Assembly (NCBI GenBank): GCA_964355545.1
Contig: CAYHEK010000022.1
Span: 1-21,101 of the forward strand
DNA: 21,101 nt
Direction of reading: 5' to 3'
Source: JAPLGE01 sp964355545
Lineage (GTDB): Bacteria; Bipolaricaulota; Bipolaricaulia; UBA7950; UBA9294
The notes beneath the pieces are model-generated. The model worked only from the letters and a program-made list of their open reading frames with translations, was not told the DNA's origin and searched no databases. Shown here in pieces: positions 1-6,798 of the stretch. Positions within the stretch are counted from its first letter, which is position 1, and each line of letters opens with the position of its first letter. Made by a program: the position numbers and the translations under genes.

Positions 1-72
1 GCCTTGGAGGATGGCGCCACTGCGATTTGCCCCTATGCTGCTTCTGTTGATTCACAAGGAGGGGGAATCGAC

Positions 73-492
73 GTGAAGGCTCGTTTCTTCGCTCTTGTAG
101 TCGTTTGCCTCGCCGCGCTCCTCCCGGCGTGCTCACTTTTCCCGCCGGCCGGGGAGAGGGCGACTCTCCTCTTCCGCCAGGGCGAGTCCGCCTGCCGCGC
201 GGAAGAAGATAAAGAATGGGGAGCCCTCGCCGCGGAGGAAAGGGCCCTCCGCTTCACCGGCCAGATCGCCGCGGACACTCCCTGCCAGCACCTCCTCCCC
301 GCGCTTTCCGCCTGTGGCCGGGATCTTCTCGTCACGATCGAAGCCATTCCCCAACCCGGCGCGTGTCCTCTCTGTCTTGGGATCGTCGACTACGAGGGGA
401 CGATCCTCGGTCTTGAACCGGGGACCTACCGCGTCAGGATCCATCACGGAGAGAGGACCGTCCTCGACCTTTTGGTGACGCTCGGCGACTGA
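73..492 (+). CDS. Small Cys-rich lipoprotein, function unknown
   Basis: This encodes a 139-residue protein with a lipoprotein signal peptide: a basic start, a hydrophobic stretch at residues 5-17, and a lipobox (LLPAC) with the lipidated Cys at residue 20. Export and membrane anchoring are inferred from that signal. The GTG start at 73 is chosen because a strong AAGGAGGGGG Shine-Dalgarno lies at 56-65, 7 nt upstream. An in-frame ATG further upstream would put extra residues ahead of the signal peptide. The mature part has five more cysteines (41, 71, 81, 98, 101), including a CPLC pair, so disulfides or a metal site are possible. The last 45 residues look beta-rich, as in a small Ig-like or carboxypeptidase-regulatory-like fold. 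I do not recognise the family. It lies upstream of the GGDEF gene on the same strand with a 100-nt gap. Confidence 0.75.
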   Translation: MKARFFALVVVCLAALLPACSLFPPAGERATLLFRQGESACRAEEDKEWGALAAEERALRFTGQIAADTPCQHLLPALSACGRDLLVTIEAIPQPGACPLCLGIVDYEGTILGLEPGTYRVRIHHGERTVLDLLVTLGD

Positions 493-592
493 CGAACGAT
501 CGGCGCCCGCAACGGACGAATGTCTGCGTGGTGCCGCCCGGTCGTCTCCTGTTGGTGCGCGTCCTCTTCCTATCCTCTCCTTTGGGAGTCGT

Positions 593-1204
593 ATGACGCG
601 CAGGGTAACGATGGCAGAGGCAAGATCACCGGTCGCTAGCACCGTGAAGCCTCCGATGAGCGAGGTCGCAACGGCGGGGTTCGTCCCTCCCGGTTACCTC
701 CGCTTCCTCGAGGAGCTCGCCTTCCGGGATTACCTCACCGGCCTCCCGAATCGTCGCGCGCTCGAGTTCGACCTCGAGCAGCGCTTCTCGGCCCTCCGCC
801 GCTACGGCGTCTCCTTCGGCGTCCTCCTTGCCGACCTCGACAACTTCAAGGAAGTCAACGACCGCTACGGTCACCCGGCCGGCGACCGGCTCCTCCAGGC
901 GATTGCCGATTCGCTTCGAAAGTCCATCCGCGGAGCCGATTCCCCTGGGCGGTGGGGAGGCGAGGAGTTCCTCGTCACCGCGCCGTTCACCGACCGAGCG
1001 GGGCTCGCCACCCTCGCCGAGCGCGTACGAGCGGAGATCGCAACGACCTTTGTGCCGATGGGGCACGCCCGCCTGCGCGTCACCGCCTCGATCGGAACGA
1101 CCGTGTGCGAGGCAAGCGACACCCCTTCCACGCTCATCAAACGGGCCGATCGGCTCCTCTACCAAAGCAAGACGCTCGGGAAGGACCGCGTCACCTGCAG
1201 CTAA
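593..1204 (+). CDS. Stand-alone GGDEF diguanylate cyclase
   Basis: This 203-residue protein consists almost only of a GGDEF domain, which makes cyclic di-GMP from two GTP. Visible motifs are the entry strand FRDYLTGLPNRRAL (44-57), the metal and substrate strand DLDNFKEVND (81-90), the active-site GGEEF (122-126), and an RGAD inhibitory I-site (113-116) exactly five residues before GGEEF. The catalytic loop is therefore intact and product inhibition is likely. The N-terminal 40 residues contain no membrane segment and no recognisable PAS, GAF or receiver domain, so it is probably cytosolic with little sensory input of its own. The ATG at 593 is preceded by GGGAG; ATGs at 611 and 656 are alternatives that keep the domain. 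It converges on the tRNA-Val gene. Confidence 0.93.
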   Translation: MTRRVTMAEARSPVASTVKPPMSEVATAGFVPPGYLRFLEELAFRDYLTGLPNRRALEFDLEQRFSALRRYGVSFGVLLADLDNFKEVNDRYGHPAGDRLLQAIADSLRKSIRGADSPGRWGGEEFLVTAPFTDRAGLATLAERVRAEIATTFVPMGHARLRVTASIGTTVCEASDTPSTLIKRADRLLYQSKTLGKDRVTCS

Positions 1205-1233
1205 GGTGGACTCTTAACGAGGGCCAAAGAAAC

Positions 1234-1306
1234 TGGGCGAAGCAGGGCTTGAACCTGCGACCTTTCGGATGTGACCCGAACGCTCTCCCAACTGAGCTAT
1301 TCGCCC
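1234..1306 (-). tRNA. tRNA-Val (anticodon CAC)
   Basis: On the minus strand this folds as a full cloverleaf. The acceptor stem is GGGCGAA paired with TTCGCCC, the D-arm is GCTC/GAGC, and the anticodon stem TTCGG/CCGAA encloses the loop GTCACAT with anticodon CAC. The T-arm is GCAGG-TTCAAGC-CCTGC and the discriminator is A. The anticodon reads the valine codon GTG. CCA is not encoded, so the CCA-adding enzyme must finish the 3' end. The unusual G at position 32, opposite T38, is worth noting. It lies 39 nt after the rng stop on the same strand, with no separate promoter seen, so it is probably transcribed at the tail of the long ribosomal unit. Confidence 0.95.
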
Positions 1307-1345
1307 GTTTGTGCCCTTCGATTCTAGCGACGATCTCGCGTGGAA

Positions 1346-2590
1346 TCAAGCATCGAAGTCGGCGTTCTCGAGCATCCCGGCGAGGCTCTCGCCCTCCCGC
1401 TTGCGGGTGATCTCCACGAGGCCGAGCGCGGTGATGTCGATGAAGTCGGCCGAGACGCGATCGTTCTTCAGCTCCTCCTTCACCTTCTCCGTCACCTTCG
1501 TGACGTAGTCAGGGTTCTCCATGTCCACGAAGTCGACGATGATGATCCCGCTGATCTGGCGCAGGCGGAGCTGCCGCGCGATCTCTGCGGCCGCCTCCAG
1601 GTTCGTGTTCAGGATCGCCGCCTGCTGGTTCTTGTGCCGCACGTCGGACCCCGTGTTGATGTCGATCGCGGTCAGGGCCTCGGTCTCGTCGATCACGAGG
1701 AACCCTCCGCCGGCGAGGTTGACCCGGCGAGATTGGGTCTCCTGAATCTGTTCCTCGATCCGATAGTGCTCAAAGAGCGGGGTCTTCTCCCGGTGCAGGC
1801 GGACGCGGCTCTCGTACTCACTCATGTGCATGTACTCGAGGAAGGAGAGAATCTTCTCGTAGAAGAACTGCGAGTCGACGATCACCTCGTCGACGTCGGG
1901 GAGGAGACGGTCGCGCACGACCGTCTGCACGAGGCCCATCGCCTTGTACAGGAGTTGTGGGGCGGAGGCGCCGCGGGCCGCCGCCTCCACCCCGGCCCAC
2001 GTCTCTTGAAGGAAGCGCAAGTCGCGCTCCAGGTCCTCGTCGCTCGCCCATTGGGTTGCGGTGCGGCCGATCAGCCCCTCGCCCTCCTTCTTTAGCTCGC
2101 GCGCGATCCGCCGCAGCCGGCGCTGCGTCCGGACGCTCTCGACCCGGCGGGAGACGCCGAGTCGGTCCTCGGTGGGAAGGTATACCCAGAATCGGCCGGG
2201 GATGCTGATCTTCGTCGTCCCTTGCGGGTTCTTGGAGCCGATCCCCGCCCGTCTCACCTGCAGGACGAGCGCATCCCCCGGCCGGAGGAGCTTGTTAATC
2301 GGCGCGGCCCCCTGCCATGGCTTGAAGCCGCGGCTGAGGAGCATGCCGTCGTTGATCTCGTTCTGCGAGAGGAAAAGGCTCTGCTTCTCTCCCACGTCGA
2401 CGAACGCCGAGCCCATCCCAGGAAGCACGTCCTCCACCCGCCCTTTGTAGATGTTCCCTACGATCTTCTCCTGCGACGGGTGCCCGTAGTAGATCTCCAT
2501 CAGCCGGTCGTTCTCCAGGATCGCCACGCGCGTGCGTCGGACCTCTTTCTCGGCGGAGTCGACCGAAATCAGAATCCGTTCTCCCTTGAT
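1346..2590 (-). CDS. rng: Ribonuclease E/G family endoribonuclease, short form
   Basis: This is an RNase E/G-type endonuclease of about 414 residues that processes rRNA and mRNA. An N-terminal strand (ILISV...RRTRVAILEN) leads into an S1 RNA-binding domain (KIVGNIYKGRVEDVLPGMGS) and then the DNase I-like catalytic domain with two metal-binding Asp residues, in AIDINTG and IIIVDFVDME. These are 43 residues apart, as in E. coli RNase E (D303 and D346). The protein stops just after LGLVEITRKR, before the CPxC zinc-link and C-terminal small domain of typical members. No ATG, GTG or TTG lies in frame between the upstream TGA and the GTG at 2527, yet the conserved first strand is encoded before 2527. 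I therefore place the start at ATC 2590 (SD AAGGTG) with ATT 2575 (SD AAGGGAG) as alternative. It overlaps the folK end by 22 nt. Confidence 0.9.
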   Translation of the reverse strand: MKGERILISVDSAEKEVRRTRVAILENDRLMEIYYGHPSQEKIVGNIYKGRVEDVLPGMGSAFVDVGEKQSLFLSQNEINDGMLLSRGFKPWQGAAPINKLLRPGDALVLQVRRAGIGSKNPQGTTKISIPGRFWVYLPTEDRLGVSRRVESVRTQRRLRRIARELKKEGEGLIGRTATQWASDEDLERDLRFLQETWAGVEAAARGASAPQLLYKAMGLVQTVVRDRLLPDVDEVIVDSQFFYEKILSFLEYMHMSEYESRVRLHREKTPLFEHYRIEEQIQETQSRRVNLAGGGFLVIDETEALTAIDINTGSDVRHKNQQAAILNTNLEAAAEIARQLRLRQISGIIIVDFVDMENPDYVTKVTEKVKEELKNDRVSADFIDITALGLVEITRKREGESLAGMLENADFDA

Positions 2591-3069
2591 CTTGTCACCT
2601 TCTTTTCCGTATCGAGTAAAGCAAGAATCTCAGAGAATCGCCTTCCATCTCGGGGGTCTTTTATGCCCTCTGCAATCTCAACGAGGGGGATGAGGACGAA
2701 CCGCCTCTCCCTCATGCGCGGGTGGGGGATCTCGAGGTCCTCCTCGCGGATGACCCGCCCCTTGTAGAGGAGGATATCGATGTCGAGCGGCCGCGGCCCG
2801 AAGCGCACCGTCCTCCCCCTGCCACTCTCCTTCTCGATCCGCTTGCACAGGAGGAGAAGTTCCCTCGGCGCAAGGTCGGTCTCCGCCGCCACGATCGCAT
2901 TCAGGAACCACGGCTGGTCACCCTTCCCGACCGGCTCGGTCTCGTAGAGGGACGAACGTCGCCGGATCCTCACCCCGCCGCGTTCGAGCGCGCTGAGCCC
3001 CGCCGCGATGTTGCGCCGTCGGTTCCCCAGGTTCGCCCCCAGGCCGAGGAAGACCTCGTCCTCCGTCAT
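2569..3069 (-). CDS. folK: 6-hydroxymethyl-7,8-dihydropterin pyrophosphokinase
   Basis: HPPK transfers pyrophosphate from ATP to 6-hydroxymethyl-dihydropterin, the step before dihydropteroate synthase in folate synthesis. The 166-residue length is normal. Visible signatures are VFLGLGANLGNRRRNI at the N-terminus, SSLYETEPVG, QPWFLNAIV, and the family motif FGPRPLDIDILLY, which carries the Mg-binding DxD pair, followed by IPHPRMRERRFVLIPL. The ATG at 3069 overlaps the folB stop as ATGA, which suggests translational coupling. A longer reading from further upstream would only add residues that lie over folB. With folB it forms a two-gene folate block inside a ribosomal-protein unit, which makes sense because formyl-Met initiation needs folate. 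The 3' end overlaps the likely start of rng. Confidence 0.95.
   Translation of the reverse strand: MTEDEVFLGLGANLGNRRRNIAAGLSALERGGVRIRRRSSLYETEPVGKGDQPWFLNAIVAAETDLAPRELLLLCKRIEKESGRGRTVRFGPRPLDIDILLYKGRVIREEDLEIPHPRMRERRFVLIPLVEIAEGIKDPRDGRRFSEILALLDTEKKVTRSRENGF
2596..2601 (-). promoter_or_regulatory. Putative ribosome binding site for the non-canonical rng start
   Basis: On the minus strand AAGGTG lies 5 nt before an ATC codon (2590-2588) that begins the conserved RNase E/G N-terminus. A second SD-like AAGGGAG (2587-2581) sits 5 nt before an ATT (2575-2573). Either could set the start; no standard start codon is available in this frame here. Both sites lie inside the end of folK, so translation coupling is likely. 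Confidence 0.5.
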
Positions 3070-3503
3070 CGTCGTTCCTTGACGAGCTCGATCGCCGCCT
3101 CGCCCACGCCATCCAGGCCGGGCGGGTCGAGCTTCGCCAACCGCAGGGAGAGCCGCGTGATCCGGGGAAAACGAGTGAGGAGAGCGTTCGCGATCGCATC
3201 GGCGAAGGACTCGATGAGGAGGTAGCACCTCGCGCGATTGACCTCGCGAACCGCCCTCACCACTTGACTGTAGTCGATCGTGTCCTCGAGGTTGTCCGTG
3301 GAGAGCGCCCTCTCAAAGTCGCCTTCCAGGGCGAGGTCGACCCGGAACCGGTTCCCCCTCTCTCGCTCCGCGGCGGCCTGACCATGGAACCCGACGAACT
3401 CGATCCCGCTCAGGATAAGGCACGCTCTCTTCAAGGAGAATTCCCATCTTCCGCCCTCGCCGCGCGAGCCGCAGAGGGAAAGACGACTCCCCTTCCGCGT
3501 CAT
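3066..3503 (-). CDS. folB: Dihydroneopterin aldolase
   Basis: FolB cleaves 7,8-dihydroneopterin to 6-hydroxymethyl-dihydropterin and glycolaldehyde, feeding FolK directly. Family signatures are IEFVGFHGQAAAERERGNRF, DTIDYSQVV, a helix containing LIESFADAIANALL, and a final strand with RLAKLDPPGLDG carrying the conserved Lys. The ATG at 3503 follows the rplT TAG stop immediately. However, the family normally begins only a few residues before the SGIEFVGFHG strand, so the TTG at 3434 (122 residues) fits alignment better than the 145-residue form. The extra N-terminal residues are Arg/Gly-rich and unlike the family. The stop overlaps folK as ATGA. Confidence 0.9.
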   Translation of the reverse strand: MTRKGSRLSLCGSRGEGGRWEFSLKRACLILSGIEFVGFHGQAAAERERGNRFRVDLALEGDFERALSTDNLEDTIDYSQVVRAVREVNRARCYLLIESFADAIANALLTRFPRITRLSLRLAKLDPPGLDGVGEAAIELVKERR

Positions 3504-3866
3504 CTACCCCTTGACGGCCTCCTCCTTGGCCATCCCTACCAGGGTGGCGAAGGTCTTCCCGTCGTGGACCGCGATGTCGGCGAGGACCTTGCGATTCAAG
3601 GCGACCCCACGCTGCTGCAGGCCTCCGATGAACGCCGAGTAAGAGAGCCCGTTTTGCTTGGTCGCGGCTGCAATGCGCGTGATCCAAAGCCCGCGGAAGT
3701 CGCGCTTGCGACGTCGACGGTCGATGTAGCTATTGCGCAGGGCCTTCATGACCGCTTGGTTTGCGATCTTGTGCGACGTCCCGCGCTTCCCCTTGAACCC
3801 CTTAGCGAGAGCGAGGATCTTCCTCCGCCTCTCCGCCCGCTTATTCCCCCCACGCGCTCGTGGCAT
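3504..3866 (-). CDS. rplT: 50S ribosomal protein L20
   Basis: This is a 120-residue L20, a primary 23S rRNA-binding protein needed for large-subunit assembly. The basic N-terminal tail (MPRARGGNKRAERRRKIL), the RGTSHKIANQAVMKALR helix, RRRRKRDFRGLWITRI and GLSYSAFIGGLQQ are all typical and complete. It lies 18 nt after rpmI in the conserved infC-rpmI-rplT order. In E. coli and B. subtilis this operon is repressed by L20 binding to leader RNA. The infC-rpmI and rpmI-rplT gaps here are only about 20 nt, so there is little room for the known leader structures between genes. Confidence 0.98.
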   Translation of the reverse strand: MPRARGGNKRAERRRKILALAKGFKGKRGTSHKIANQAVMKALRNSYIDRRRRKRDFRGLWITRIAAATKQNGLSYSAFIGGLQQRGVALNRKVLADIAVHDGKTFATLVGMAKEEAVKG

Positions 3867-3884
3867 CTTCCTTCTCCCTTCCTT

Positions 3885-4082
3885 TTACTTCTTTCCGATC
3901 AGCCGTCGGATCATCTTCGCCGGCCCGCGCCCCAACTCCTTCCACTGACGCGCCTGGCGCTTGGACTTCTGGCGCTTCTTCACGTTCTTGTGGAAGTAGT
4001 TCGACATGTGGTGGAAGAGCTTGCCGCTCTTCGACCGCTTGAACCGCTTGCTCGCGGCCTGGTGCGTCTTCTGCTTGGGCAT
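3885..4082 (-). CDS. rpmI: 50S ribosomal protein L35
   Basis: This is a 65-residue L35 of normal length, very basic, beginning MPKQKTHQAASKRFKRSKSG and ending MIRRLIGKK. It is a small large-subunit protein bound to 23S rRNA. A GAGGAGG Shine-Dalgarno lies about 10 nt before the ATG. It sits 21 nt after infC and 18 nt before rplT in the standard operon order. Confidence 0.97.
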   Translation of the reverse strand: MPKQKTHQAASKRFKRSKSGKLFHHMSNYFHKNVKKRQKSKRQARQWKELGRGPAKMIRRLIGKK

Positions 4083-4103
4083 CTTGCCGCCGCCTCCTCT
4101 CCC

Positions 4104-4607
4104 TTACGACTGCGTGGGGACCAGGAGCATCTGGAGCACCTTCCCCTTCGCTTTTGGCTCCTCCTCCACCCGGGCGACGTCGCTCACCTGCGCGGCCACG
4201 CGGGCAAGCAGGTCGCGCCCGCGCGCGGAGTGGACGATCTCCCGCCCCCGGAAGAAGATGGTGACCCGCACCGAGTCCCCGCGCGTCAAGAACTCGCGCA
4301 CCCGACTCATCTTCGTCTCGAAGTCGTGCTCGCCGATCTTGATCGTGAACTTCATCTCCTTCAGGCGCGAGCGGTGGCGTTGCTTCCTCTCGCGCTTCTC
4401 CTGCCGATAGTGGTACTTCCCGTAGTCGCTGATCTTGCAGACGATCGGCTTGGACTGCGAGGCGACCTCCACCAGGTCGAGGCCCCGTTCCTTTGCCAGG
4501 GTGACCGCGGCCGCCGTCGGCATCACCCCGAGGTTCTCCCCCTTCTCGTCGATGACGAGGATCTCCTTCTCACTGATCCCCTCGTTGACTCGCAGTGCTC
4601 TCTTTAT
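4104..4607 (-). CDS. infC: Translation initiation factor IF-3, ATA start
   Basis: IF-3 binds the 30S subunit, prevents subunit joining, and rejects non-canonical start codons and wrong initiator tRNA. The 167-residue protein has the N-terminal domain (ALRVNEGISEKEILVIDEKG, then DLVEVASQSKPIVCKISDYGK), the basic linker (YRQEKRERKQRHRSRLKEMK) and the C-terminal domain (KIGEHDFETKMSRVREFL, GDSVRVTIFFRGRE). The start must be the ATA at 4607. A TAG lies in frame two codons upstream, the next canonical codons (GTG 4526, ATG 4523) would delete about 27 conserved residues, and AGGAGG sits 6 nt before the ATA. The ATA shares bases with the nadD TAA stop (ATAA). A rare infC start is the known basis of IF3 autoregulation in E. 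coli (AUU). Confidence 0.96.
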   Translation of the reverse strand: MKRALRVNEGISEKEILVIDEKGENLGVMPTAAAVTLAKERGLDLVEVASQSKPIVCKISDYGKYHYRQEKRERKQRHRSRLKEMKFTIKIGEHDFETKMSRVREFLTRGDSVRVTIFFRGREIVHSARGRDLLARVAAQVSDVARVEEEPKAKGKVLQMLLVPTQS

Positions 4608-5245
4608 CCTCTACCTCCTGTCCCTGTTGTCCGTAATCTCACCAACTCCCGACGTGTGTACAGCCCGCGCTCGGCGATGTAGGCCGCGACCGCCGGCGGC
4701 ACCCAGCCCTCGATTTGCTCCCCCCGCTTGATCCGCTCCCGCACCCACGTGGAGGAGAGATCGACCTCCTCCATGTCGAGGAAGTGAATCGACCCGCGCG
4801 TGAAGGGCAGGACGGAGAACGCCTCCCTGTGGATCCCGTCCCGCGGGGCGACGATGAACGGGACAAGCTCGAGGAGCGCCTCCGGTTCCTTCCACGTCTC
4901 GATTGTGAGGAGGAGGTCCGCCCCCACGATGAACAAGAGACCCTCCGGATGCATCCCGCGCAAGGCGCGGATCGTGTCGATCGTGTACGAGCGGCCCTCG
5001 CGGTCGATCTCGATCCGCGAGACGGAAAACCGCGGGTGGCCGCGGATCGCCCGCACCACCATCTCGAAGCGGTCCTCCCCACTGACCCCGTCCTCGACCT
5101 CCTTGTGCGGCGGGATCCCACTCGGGACGAACACGACTTCTGAGAGGCCAAACTGCTCCAGGGCCTCCTCCGCGACCGAGAGGTGCGCGGCGTGCACCGG
5201 GTTGAACGTCCCCCCGAAGAGCCCGATCCTATTCCGTAAGTTCAA
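4604..5245 (-). CDS. nadD: Nicotinate-nucleotide adenylyltransferase
   Basis: NadD adenylates nicotinate mononucleotide with ATP to form deamido-NAD, the penultimate step of NAD synthesis. The dinucleotide-binding motif GLFGGTFNPVHAAHL comes within the first 25 residues, followed by VFVPSGIPPHKE, a Ser/Tyr region YTIDTIRALR, LLFIVGADLL, and the C-terminal SSTWVRERI ATP-binding motif. From the TTG at 5245 the protein has 213 residues, normal for the family. This start lies within the last codons of obg (17-nt overlap) and its SD is weak, so coupling to obg is likely; another TTG lies a few codons upstream. The common partner rsfS is not seen after it. The stop overlaps the infC start instead. 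Confidence 0.93.
   Translation of the reverse strand: MNLRNRIGLFGGTFNPVHAAHLSVAEEALEQFGLSEVVFVPSGIPPHKEVEDGVSGEDRFEMVVRAIRGHPRFSVSRIEIDREGRSYTIDTIRALRGMHPEGLLFIVGADLLLTIETWKEPEALLELVPFIVAPRDGIHREAFSVLPFTRGSIHFLDMEEVDLSSTWVRERIKRGEQIEGWVPPAVAAYIAERGLYTRRELVRLRTTGTGGRG
4614..4619 (-). promoter_or_regulatory. Shine-Dalgarno fixing the ATA start of infC
   Basis: A perfect AGGAGG on the minus strand is placed 6 nt before ATA (4607-4605). Together with the in-frame TAG two codons before the ATA, it rules out any canonical upstream start. Confidence 0.85.
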
Positions 5246-6497
5246 GTTCCACGTCCCCAATCCGAAGGAGATTTCCTCGCTCGAACCCTCGCCGGTTGAG
5301 CTCACGCAGGACTCCCATGCGCGCAAGCTCCTCCCCGAGATACTCCCGGGCGTCGCGGCTGTCGAGAACGAGCCTCTTCGCCAACCTCTCCACCACTTCT
5401 CCGCGCACCGTGAACACGTCTCCGTCCCGGTCCACGCGGAACCCCTCCTCGTCGTGATAGCGCCAGACGCGGCGGCGCAGGCCTCTCTCCTCCGGTTCTC
5501 GTGGAGCCTCGACGAGCGCCCGGTAGGTCGCGCAAACGAGATCGCGAATCCCTTCCCCGGTCACAGCCGAGATCGGAAGAAGCCCCACCCCGGCCGCGGC
5601 GAAGCGCTCGGTCCTCTCTTTGACCTCCTCCTGCGGCAGGAGATCAACCTTGTTCCCCGCCACAACCTGCGGGCGCCTCGCCAAGAGCGGGCTGAACGCC
5701 TCAAGCTCCACGTTGATCCTCCGGTAGTCCGCGAGAGGATCCCGCCCCTCGAGCGCGGCGAGGTCAATCACGTGGACGAGGACGCGCGTCCGCTCCACAT
5801 GGCGGAGGAAGCGGTCACCCAGGCCCTTCCCCGCGTGCGCCCCCTCGATGAGGCCAGGGATGTCCACCGCGACGAACTGGTGCTCACCGTCGACAGCCAC
5901 CACTCCGAGGTTCGGGACGAGGGTCGTAAACGGGTAATCGGCCACCTTCGCCCGCTTCGCGGAGATGCGCGAAAGGAGGCTCGACTTGCCGACGTTGGGA
6001 TACCCAATGATCCCGACCTCGGCGAGGAGCTTCATCTCGAGGTGCAGGGTCCGTCCCTCCCCTTTCGTGCCCCGCTCGCAGATCCGCGGCGCCTGTCGCA
6101 CCGACGTGGTGAAGCTCCTGTTCCCCCGCCCTCGCTCTCCGCCCCGCGCCAGGAGGACCTCCTCGCCCGCCGCCGCGAGGTCGGCGAGGACCTCGCCCGT
6201 CTGTGCGTCGCGCACGACTGTCCCCACAGGGACAAGGATGAAGCGATCCTCCCCCCGCGCCCCGCGGCGGCCGTTCCGGCCTCCCGGCCCTCCGTCTCCG
6301 GCGCGGATCGTTGGTTCGTTCCTAAGCGAGTAGAGGGTGGAAAGACTCCCCGACGCTCGCATCCTCACGCTTCCCCCGTCTCCGCCACTCCCACCGTCCG
6401 GGCCGCCGCGAGGGTTGTGCCGGTTGGAGATGAAGCTGATCACTCCGTCGCCTCCGCGTCCGCCTTGAACGCGGATCGCCGCTTCATCCAAGAACAT
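5229..6497 (-). CDS. obg: Ribosome-assembly GTPase Obg/CgtA
   Basis: Obg is an essential GTPase acting in late 50S assembly and stress signalling. The 422-residue protein has the glycine-rich Obg fold (about 1-158, with GGRGGDGVISF, GGPDGGSGGDGG and AGDGGPGGRNGRRG), then a GTPase domain: G1 GYPNVGKS (165-172), G2 FTT (190-192), G3 DIPG (212-215), G4 NKVD (282-285) and G5 SAVTGEG (from 310). A C-terminal OCT domain occupies roughly 350-422. The ATG at 6497 has no obvious Shine-Dalgarno; it is 30 nt after the rpmA stop. It follows rplU-prp-rpmA, the common bacterial context, and its last 17 nt are shared with nadD. Confidence 0.97.
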   Translation of the reverse strand: MFLDEAAIRVQGGRGGDGVISFISNRHNPRGGPDGGSGGDGGSVRMRASGSLSTLYSLRNEPTIRAGDGGPGGRNGRRGARGEDRFILVPVGTVVRDAQTGEVLADLAAAGEEVLLARGGERGRGNRSFTTSVRQAPRICERGTKGEGRTLHLEMKLLAEVGIIGYPNVGKSSLLSRISAKRAKVADYPFTTLVPNLGVVAVDGEHQFVAVDIPGLIEGAHAGKGLGDRFLRHVERTRVLVHVIDLAALEGRDPLADYRRINVELEAFSPLLARRPQVVAGNKVDLLPQEEVKERTERFAAAGVGLLPISAVTGEGIRDLVCATYRALVEAPREPEERGLRRRVWRYHDEEGFRVDRDGDVFTVRGEVVERLAKRLVLDSRDAREYLGEELARMGVLRELNRRGFERGNLLRIGDVELELTE

Positions 6498-6527
6498 GGG
6501 ACGCGTGCGGGGCGATCATCGCGGAAG

Positions 6528-6785
6528 CTAGGTCTCCCGCGCCAAGAGGACGCTCACAAACTTCTTGGTCGTCCCTGCGAAGTGGACATAGCCGGGGGTG
6601 GTGGCGTAGATCGTGTAGTCGCGCCCCAGGCCGACGTTCTTCCCCAGGCCGTACTTCGTGCCGCGCTGACGGACGATGATCGTTCCCGCGTTCACCCACT
6701 CCCCTCCGTAGCGCTTGACTCCCAATCGCTTCCCGGGACTGTCGCGGTTGTTGTGCGTCGATCCAGTGCTCGTCTTATGTGCCAT
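6528..6785 (-). CDS. rpmA: 50S ribosomal protein L27
   Basis: This 85-residue L27 begins MAHKTSTGSTHNNRDSPGKR and contains the typical GVKRYGGEWVNAGTIIVRQRG and GRDYTIYATTPGYVHF segments. Its N-terminal tail reaches the peptidyl-transferase centre. There is no N-terminal extension of the MLxLNLQFFA type that Prp protease removes in Firmicutes; the protein starts directly with the mature-type AHK sequence. An AAAGGGAG Shine-Dalgarno lies just before the ATG. It follows the Prp-like gene by 13 nt. Confidence 0.98.
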   Translation of the reverse strand: MAHKTSTGSTHNNRDSPGKRLGVKRYGGEWVNAGTIIVRQRGTKYGLGKNVGLGRDYTIYATTPGYVHFAGTTKKFVSVLLARET

Positions 6786-6798
6786 CGCTCTCCCTTTC

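Noticed and set aside
3264..4682. Long plus-strand open frame of 472 codons
   Set aside because: It lies antisense to folB, rplT, rpmI and infC, all strongly conserved. It is low in complexity and typical of GC-rich shadow frames.
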